DNA of 64,000 bases from contig PUFA01000224.1 in assembly GCA_003508835.1 (NCBI GenBank), forward strand, positions 1,736,001 to 1,800,000. Direction: 5' to 3'. The position numbers and the translations under genes are program-made. Below, piece by piece: positions 57,000 to 64,000 of this stretch. This DNA is from Eonycteris spelaea (taxonomy: Eukaryota; Chordata; Mammalia; Chiroptera; Pteropodidae). The notes under the pieces were generated by a model. That model had not been told where the DNA came from. It ran no database searches and saw only the letters and a program-made list of their open reading frames with translations. Position 1 is the first letter of the stretch. Each line of letters opens with the position of its first letter.

Positions 57000-58940
57000 A
57001 CCACGCAGCATCTCTACAGCACTTCCCATGTCCTGGGCACAGGCTTCTGGACCATAACTCATCCCTTCTGTGCTCACATCAGCTCTCCCTGTGGAAAAGC
57101 AAGTTCCTCCAAGGAAAAAAGGTACAAGTGTGAAATGCACGTGAATGTGGTTTTTGTTTGTTTGTTTTTTGGTTTTTGGAGTTTTTTTTTTTTGATATCT
57201 AGCCTCAACCAGGTTTCTCTGCTTGGGGGATCCAGAGCGGGAGGTTGTGGATTCACAGTGTCTGCCCACTGATGGACTTTATTGTATGGTAGTCAATGGG
57301 AAATAATCGTGTCAGAAACAGAACTGTCGCATAAACATATGTATTACTCTGTTGGAGTCATTCATTGACTTCGGTTCACGCAGACCCTGTGGAGTGAAGA
57401 CCACTCAGCTGGAACCCTCCAGACCTCGGGTGGGCTGGTCCTGCTATTTGTTTCCCCTGGGGTGGGGGTGGGAGAGTTGAGGAGGCGGGGCTCGATCGCA
57501 CCTGTAATTTATGTATTCAAGTAGCTACTTTTAGAGGCTACCAGAACCTGAACTTGCCCAGTTTTAACACCTCAAGTCCTGCATCCCTTGGATCCCCTTG
57601 GTCCCAGACAAATGGGGACAGTTGGTCACCCTGCCACAACGAGGCAGCCTGGGGCGATAGCCTTTCCTTTCACAAACCTGCCGGCTGCATGCCTTTGGGC
57701 CTCCCTTCCTTCCGGAGGGCCCTTTGATGAGAGGCGGGTCCTGCTGGTTTTTCTCATCCCCTTTGTGACTTGGGCTCATAAGCCCCTGGACCAGAAGGGT
57801 GTTGTGCCTCCCACCACGCCCGGACCTGCGGTCGTGATGAGTCCCCCCTGCTCCCTGCTCAGCATTTCTCCCGGCACAGCCTGACGTCTTTCTCCTTCCA
57901 TTCCGGGGCACTGTGGGTAGCTGAGGAGGCTTTGTCCTGACACGGGGAACAAGGAGAGCGCTCATGAAAGAAAACACCGCCACTTCCCTCCCCCCTTCTC
58001 CAGGATGCGAGCAAAACCAGTACACAAACGTGGGTTGTTTTCTTTCTGATACCATGTCAGAGGAAGTTGAACGTTTTTAAATGAGAAAAAGCAACACCAC
58101 AGCTGAAAACGCTTGGATTTGAAAATGAACATGGGGCGGATTTACACAAACCCCTTGAAGCAGTTAGAGGCACGCCCAGCGCGCAGCGGCAAGCAGTACG
58201 TGACTAAAGCCGGTCGTGCTCCCGAGCTTTGCGCTTCTTGCGTAAGGAGTCTGGAGGTGGACAGCTGCCGGTGCTGACTCAGGGACCACTGATGTCAGGC
58301 TCTGAGGTGGCATCGATGCCATCCTCTCGGTCCCCTCATGTTAAAAAACGGCATCGGCAACTCCAAACATCATGCATTGCGCAGCTGAGTTCAAAGAGGA
58401 AGCAGGCGACCTAGAGCAGGGCGTCTCTTCTTCTTTTCCTCTCGCCCAGGGGAAAATCATCCCCAAAGTCCCCTCTCCTCAGTGTACTTCTCCTTATGTC
58501 CCACTGACCAGAGCTGGGTCATATACCCACCCACAGGCCAGGGGCAGGTCCCACCTTCTTTGCAGTCCGTGGGTTCTTTTAGGGAGGGGTGGCTTTGGCC
58601 GGATGACCAAAAATGTGTTCCCAGCCCTCTTTCTGTGGGTCTCAGAAGCCCTGAGTTCTGGGCCTGGTCTTGTTTCCATCTTGCTCAGGTATGCATGATG
58701 TGATGAACTGGACGCGTTATGCTCAAGCCCCAGTGTGGCCCCATTGGGCCACCTACAAAGGAAGCAAGGAAGGTGAGCTGGCAATGAGGGCTCTGCATGA
58801 GTTTGCTGTTCACCAGGGGTTCTATGGCAAGAAACAATTTTGAATGCAGGTAAAGTAGATCATTTCAAAGGGAACGTCTACCTTGGATGTTTCTGAGTGT
58901 CACAGGATTGGCCGGCCAACATCTTGTCTTGTCTCCGGGC
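57000..58940. other. Intergenic stretch, no gene recognised
   Basis: T-rich simple sequence at 57152-57195. The rest is mixed-GC unique sequence; no exon supported on either strand. Confidence 0.45.
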
Positions 58941-58944
58941 TGGG

Positions 58945-58967
58945 TTTTTTTTTTTTTTTTTTTTTTT
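58945..58967 (+). repeat. Poly-T run followed by degenerate GATACA-like repeat
   Basis: Twenty-three T, then about 50 bases of ACAGATA/GATACA-like words to about 59015. Confidence 0.85.
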
Positions 58968-58969
58968 GC

Positions 58970-59780
58970 AGACACAGATATAGATGCAGATATTGACACA
59001 GATACAAATGTAATTATAGATCGTGTTATCTGGTCATGATTGCAGAGCAGATGGAGATCCATCTGTTGGGGAAGGATCAGGAGAAGTCCAGCTAGAGCCA
59101 AGGGTTGGGACAAACTGAGGGGCACGTGAGGGCAAGTGAGACTCAGGGGTTCAGGGCTGGCTCCCTATTTCAGAGTTGGAAGTGGCTGGGCCAGGCCCCA
59201 GTTTGGGGTTCCTGGCTCCTACGAGGGACTTAGGGCTTCAAGCAGCCAAATCTTTCTCATGGTTGGATTATAGTTGACAAATGATTCTGAAGAAACCCAA
59301 AGCTGTAATGGAAATAGCTGGCAGGGTCCTCTTCAGGCACACAGCTGCATTTTGGTGCCAACAACATCAAATATATTTAGTGTCTTCCTCTTGTAGGAGG
59401 AGAGGTACCAGCAGCTTTGCTGGAGAACTTGGAACCAAGGCAGTGAATGATCGATGTTTTCCCCTGGATCTTCAGGCCTGGGGGATGGCAGATGAGCAGC
59501 CAGGGTCCCGCCCTTTGGTATTTCCTGGGAAAACTTGGAGTTGGGAGGTCAACGTCCATTTATGGCTTTGTTAAATGCTTTGCCTTTATAACTCAGGATA
59601 TTAGTCTACTTACGCTGAGAGCTCTGAGGCAAAAATCTTTCCTCAAATCTAGGTTGTCCTGCCTAGGGAACACTTTGCTCTCCTCTCCTGGCAGCATCCT
59701 CCTCTTGTTTTGTTCTTTTCCTGATCAAACTGTGTCATATGAATTGGTTTCTGGAATGCCACTGGCCGGAGAAGGACAAG
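58970..59780. other. Intergenic stretch, no gene recognised
   Basis: Unique sequence without a supported exon or repeat. Confidence 0.45.
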
Positions 59781-59784
59781 GTTA

Positions 59785-59925
59785 GCAATTTCTTCTCACC
59801 TTCTTTCCTTTCCTCCTTCCTCTTCTTTCTCTTCCTCCTCCTTCTCTTCCTCCTCCTCCTCTTCCTCTTCTTCCTCCTCCTCCTCCAACTCCCTTTCATA
59901 CCCCTTCTTCTCTTCCTTAAATTAA
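59785..59925 (+). repeat. Polypyrimidine (CTT/CCT) tract
   Basis: About 140 bases with almost no purines, mostly TCC and TTC units. Confidence 0.95.
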
Positions 59926-59929
59926 TGTT

Positions 59930-60145
59930 AAAAGCACTATTTATGAGCACCTACTATGTGGCAGACACTGTCCTGAGCATTTTACATATATTTATCTCAA
60001 TCCTCCCAACAAACCTATGAGAGAGATTTTGTTATTCCAATTTTACAGTAAAGAACTGAAGCTAAAGAAAATAAATTTTGTTCTCAAGGTCACACAGCTA
60101 GCAAGGAGTAGAGCCAGGACTGACTGATTTTAAAATCCCAGTTCT
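59930..60145 (-). repeat. MIR SINE, antisense, nearly full length
   Basis: GAGCACCTACTATGTGGCAG, ATTTATCTCAATCCTCCCAA, TCAAGGTCACACAGCTAGCA and AGTAGAGCCAGGACTGA follow reversed MIR. Confidence 0.9.
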
Positions 60146-60164
60146 TTTTTACATCTTAAAAAAA

Positions 60165-60660
60165 ATCAGCTTATTTTTCAAGTTAATGAACCCCTGTAGG
60201 CCCCTCGTCAGGTTTTCTGGCTAAAAGCATCTCACCACTCCTGCTCCATGTCTTTCACTCAATGTATACACGCTCTTCTTTTTTGTCAAACAAGGTGGAA
60301 GTTGACTGCAAATGTCATGACATTTTATCCCTAAATATTTCAGTTTGATTCTCCCAACAATAAGGACAGTTACCTTCCTAACCTCAGTATCATTAGCACC
60401 TCTAAGAAAATCAGATTTCAATGACACCATCAACACACAGTTCATGCTCAAATGACCTTCAAATGTCCTTCAGAGCTACATTTTTGTCCAGTCAAGATTT
60501 ATAAATGCCTTTGGCTGTTTACAAACTTCAGTCTCCCGCAGTCAAGCACAGTCCCTGACTTCCCTCCATTCCCTGTGATCCTGAATCCTTTGGAGATTTC
60601 GGGACCATCAGTCTTTAGAACATCCATGTGTCACTTTTCATTATTTACTTTTAAAATTTC
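60165..60660 (-). mobile_element. L1M LINE 3' UTR, antisense
   Basis: CCTAAATATTTCAGTTTGAT, CAGTATCATTAGCACCTCTA and AATGTCCTTCAGAGCTACAT follow the reversed L1M 3' UTR. Confidence 0.65.
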
Positions 60661-60719
60661 TGGTAAGAATGCTCAAGGTGATGTTATATGGTTTCCTTTC
60701 TTTGGCATCAGGTGCACAT

Positions 60720-60985
60720 AATGTCAGACTACTAGCAACTGCAGGATCAACTCTTGTGGTGACACAATGGTCTCAGAAGCTTCAGTATTTTCCTTGCAGC
60801 TCGGAGCCAATGGAATTAGTCTCTTTTGCAGTAGTTTCTATTAAAATCCTAGGCTTCTCTCTGATTGGTCCAGCTTAGGTCACTTGATCATTCCTGAACC
60901 AATCACTGTGCCCAGAGGAATATGGTGTGCTGATTGGCTTAGGCTTGGTCATGTGCTCCATCCTGGAGTCACCTATATAGACCAC
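60720..60985. repeat. Old interspersed repeat of unassigned family, copy 2
   Basis: CTGATTGGTCCAGCTTAGGT, CCTGAACCAATCACTGTGCC and GAATATGGTGTGCTGATTGG; shares its core with 54600-54640. Confidence 0.5.
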
Positions 60986-61244
60986 AAGAAGTGAGAAATG
61001 GGCTATCTGGATTGGAAATCTAGTGTGTTCTCACTGAGGAGGGGTATGAATCTCTACCTCACAGAGGTTGGGGCACTCCCTGTAATGACAGGGACAGACT
61101 TGTCCCCAGGAGATGGATTTAGTGCAAAACAAGTGGCAGAATCTTATCTCTTAATACTACTGTTTGGACTTATGGCTTTGAGGCTGGTTCAGTCTGATTT
61201 CTGTGCACATTAAGCTTTTATTTTCTCTTCCCCTCATTTCATTT

Positions 61245-61400
61245 TTTTTTCATGTTTGTCTTCTCCATTAGCCCAGCAATTTCTTGAAGCTTTAAGGGCA
61301 GAGGCTGTGTCTGGTTCCTCCCCGGGACCCACCCAGGGCCTAGTGCACAGTCTGTATTTGGTAACTGCTCTTTTAATGATTGAATGAATATGAAAAAATG
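61245..61400 (+). repeat. L2 LINE 3' end, sense
   Basis: GAGGCTGTGTCTGGTTCCTC, GGGCCTAGTGCACAGTCTG and AATGATTGAATGAATATGAA fit the L2 terminus. Confidence 0.75.
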
Positions 61401-61599
61401 AAGGCATAGGATGTCCTGCTCTGATAGGACGGGGAGAGTGGTCTGGCTAAAAATCATTATTTAACTTGGCAGGTCAATTGTTGGTTATTTGTACAAGCCT
61501 AAGTTCTTTTTCCTAATTTTTAAAACAAATAGGTTCCAGAAAGTTCTAAGAGGGTTCATGCTGCCAAGTTGATCAAAACTGTTTAATGGGGGCATATTG

Positions 61600-61637
61600 T
61601 GTGATTGTGTGTGTGTATGTTTGTGTGTGTGTATGTC
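61600..61637 (+). repeat. Short TG repeat
   Basis: TG units with TA and TT interruptions. Confidence 0.85.
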
Positions 61638-61699
61638 AAACCCCAGCATGGGAGCAATTATTCAAAGTCTACTTTCTGCTATGCCATTCAATCCTTTTA

Positions 61700-61925
61700 A
61701 AATCTTTTGTTTAATTTTTTGAATAGGTAATTTATTTACTTATTTTGAAATCATTTTCAAGTACTGCTATAAACTTCTTAGGTATTTTTCGTATATATAA
61801 CAAGCAAATATGCATTACCATTTTTGCAAAAAAGATATAGCATACCAGGATACTATACAGCCTCCTTTTTCTCATTTAAAATATTTCATAAATATCTTTC
61901 CATATTAGTATGTAAAAATGTTAGA
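61700..61925 (-). mobile_element. L1M LINE fragment, antisense, probable
   Basis: TTTCATAAATATCTTTCCAT and the AT-rich words before it resemble the reversed L1M 3' region. Diverged. Confidence 0.45.
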
Positions 61926-62333
61926 TGGTGCTTCAGTCAGCAGCTCAAATCTATGAAAAGACCATCTCTAAAGATTGTGGAGGAAATGTGTATTTCTGGG
62001 TTTGAGTTTCAGTGTTTGGGCCTGGTGTTTTCTCCTCTACTTCATCACTTTCAATTAATCAACTAATTACCAGTCATAACTGAGTCAACCGGAAGGACTT
62101 CTGTGTTTTCAAAAGGACAACGTTATCTTCAGTCATTGCGACATCTCTTAACTTTTTTGAGTTAGGAAGGATCTTACAGATAACCAGTTCTGATGCCCTC
62201 CTGTCACAAATGAGTCTGCCGAGGCTCCCAGAGAGATGTCTTTGACCATGGCCTCATCGTGAGTAAAGGAGCAGAAATGAGGGCGTCTCCCACTGCTCTG
62301 CACTAGGAGGCAGTTCTGTGGGTGCCAGAAGAA

Positions 62334-62908
62334 TGCTGCGGTAGGCAGAAAAATATTCCCTGCAGACGTCCATGACCTTACACTTGGAACCTCTGAATAT
62401 ATTATTGACATGGCAAGAGGAACTTCGCAGATGTGGTTAAGGTTAAGGACCTCAAGATGTGGAGATTATCTTGGATTGTCTGGGTGAGCCAATCTAATCA
62501 CATGAGTCCTTAAAAGCGGGGGAGGAGGCAGAAGGCAGGTCGGAGAGGTACAACAATGCAAGAGGCAGAAGATAGTCAAAACGTGAGAAGTTCTGATCCA
62601 TCCTTCAAAGATGGAGGCGAGGAGTTAGAACCAAGACGGCCCCTAGCAGTGGGAATGGCCCTCAGGGACAGTCAGCAAGGATACGGGATCCTCCCGCTAC
62701 GAAGAACTGGATTCTGCCAATAACCTGAATGACCAAAGGAATGGATCCTCCTCGAGGGCCCCCAGGAAGAAGCATGGCCCTGCTGACACTTTGATTTTAG
62801 GCCGGCGAGACTCCTGTCAGACTTCAGACCTATAGAACTTTAAAAATAAATTTGTGGTGTTTAAGCTGCTAAGTTTGAGATAACTTGTTAGAGAAGCAAT
62901 AGAAAACA
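62334..62908 (+). mobile_element. MLT1-type solo LTR, sense, nearly complete
   Basis: Begins TGCTGCGGTAGGCAGAA and passes through ACGTCCATGACCTTACAC, GATGTGGTTAAGGTTAAGGA, GGTGAGCCAATCTAATCACA and GACACTTTGATTTTAGGCC. It ends TTGTGGTGTTTAAGCTGCTA and AGAAAACA. Length (about 575 bases) and TG...CA ends fit a complete LTR. Confidence 0.85.
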
Positions 62909-63284
62909 GATACAAATGCGATGGTGACAGACTGCTCCCTGCTTCAGAATATTCTGGTGCATAGCAACTGATGTCATAGAAAAGATTCTAGAAAAGCAGG
63001 CCGTGGAGAAGGACTTATGGTTTAGAAGCTCTTAGGTGAAGGCAAATGGGTTGTCAAGGAGGTGGCATCTGAAAAACCCAGGGGACTGAGTGGAAGGAGA
63101 GCAACTTTCCTGTAAGGAACATGAAAATGCCATGTGGTTGTTCCTGTCCCCTCCCCGGGGGACTGATAGCAGGCATGTGGTGGGCAGGACCTGGGACACG
63201 TGTGATGACACCCAGCTGCAGGAGACACTCACCAGCAAATTCCCTTATTGCTCATCTGATGACAGTTCTGTTGGGAGGAGTAGG

Positions 63285-63440
63285 TTTTTGTTCATTTATT
63301 CATTCAAGAGAGATTCATTGAGCACCTACTATGCACCAGGCTGTGTTCAAAGTTCGGGGGATAAAGCAGAGAACCAAACCAATGGTGCTTACACCCTGGT
63401 AATGGGAGATAGACAAGTGAACAGATAAATGAACAAGGTA
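63285..63440 (-). repeat. L2 LINE 3' end, antisense
   Basis: TTATTCATTCAAGAGAGATT, CATTGAGCACCTACTATGCA, CCAGGCTGTGTTCAAAG and AATGGGAGATAGACAAGTGA follow the reversed L2 tail. Confidence 0.8.
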
Positions 63441-64000
63441 ATTTCTGAAAATGACTTATATTGTGAACAAACCCCGTGACTTTCTGCGATGGGGCAGTGG
63501 TCAGGGGATCCTATCGGAGTGGCGAGCTCATTCGAGCTGAGACTCTGGCCAGAAAGAGCAAGCTCTATGGTGGTTGCCGGGAATCACGTTCCTGGCAGAA
63601 AAAAACAGCGTGTGAAAAGGACCTGCGGTGGAAAGAATTGGTACTTTCCAAGAAAAATGAGGGTGAATGAGGGACTGAACTGGTGCTCTGATCAGGAAGG
63701 GTCTTGTTGGCCAGGTTGAGAATTCGCAATCTTTTGATCGAGTCTGTTGGAGATGTGTGATGGGACATGTTTTTAAGGCCTTTCCAGCTGCCATGTGGGG
63801 TTTGGCGTACAGTTAGGAAACTCCTATAGGAGTCAGAAATGCTGGAGACCTGGGCTAGGATGGTGCGGAAATGGTGAGAGCGGAACAGGTTTTGGAAGAG
63901 CAGTGGACAGGGCTCCTGGTGAGTTGGCTGCTGGGGAAGAGGGAGGTGGGGAGCCCTCAGTAGGCCTTTTATGAGTTGAGAGGGGGCCCGCCCTTCTGGG
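63440..64000. other. Right end of the window, no gene recognised
   Basis: Unique sequence; no LYZL4 exon or other coding similarity seen. Confidence 0.45.

Noticed and set aside
57564..58055. 163-codon minus-strand frame
   Set aside because: No similarity, no supporting splice or promoter signals.
45000..64000. LYZL4, the human upstream neighbour, on the plus strand
   Set aside because: No lysozyme-type exon was found; the human gap to VIPR1 is longer than the DNA available here.

Overview
This is nuclear DNA from a placental mammal. It holds spliced exons with GT/AG borders, a CpG-island promoter, and a dense layer of ancient mammalian repeats (MIR, L2, MLT1-type LTRs, MER5A, old L1M). The youngest L1 3' ends are of the type seen in carnivores, odd-toed ungulates and bats, so a laurasiatherian is likely. 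No young lineage-marking SINE (Alu, B1, canid/felid SINEC, pig PRE-1, bovine Bov-tA, typical equine ERE) was recognised in 64 kb. One 5S-rRNA-headed element is present, which would fit a fruit bat, but one copy cannot settle the species.

The only protein-coding gene I recognise is VIPR1 (VPAC1, receptor for VIP and PACAP). It lies on the minus strand and only its first four coding exons are inside the window: exon 1 at 18728-18805 within a CpG island, exon 2 at 8505-8613, exon 3 at 3850-3955 and exon 4 at 656-761. Exon 5 onward lies beyond the left edge. These exons encode the signal peptide and the extracellular hormone-binding domain.

Exons 1 and 2 are intact. Exon 3 lacks two bases and exon 4 lacks one, compared with the family reading frame. 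All three losses are in short runs of the same base. They sum to minus three, so translation passes through without a stop and returns to frame, but about 38 residues of the binding domain, including two disulfide cysteines, are scrambled. This is either homopolymer error in the assembly or a real, probably inactivating, change.

Layout: 1-18.8 kb is the 5' half of VIPR1 with introns 4 (partial), 3, 2 and 1; 18.4-20.1 kb is the CpG island and promoter; 20-64 kb is upstream intergenic DNA with no exon I can support. The intergenic part holds a decayed L1 interrupted by an MLT1-type LTR and the 5S element (24.2-26.4 kb), a local 106-bp duplication (31.9 and 33.2 kb), an antisense L1 with an internal duplication (36.9-38.8 kb), a solo retroviral LTR (39.4-39.8 kb), a small CpG-rich patch (41.4-41.7 kb), a compound TG/CG/GA/CG microsatellite (42.65-42.80 kb), and more old L1, L2, MIR and MLT1 copies to the right edge. 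In human the neighbour upstream of VIPR1 is LYZL4; I found no LYZL4 exon here, which is expected because the human gap is longer than the sequence available. Repeat family names are by recognition from memory and boundaries are approximate to about 10-30 bases.
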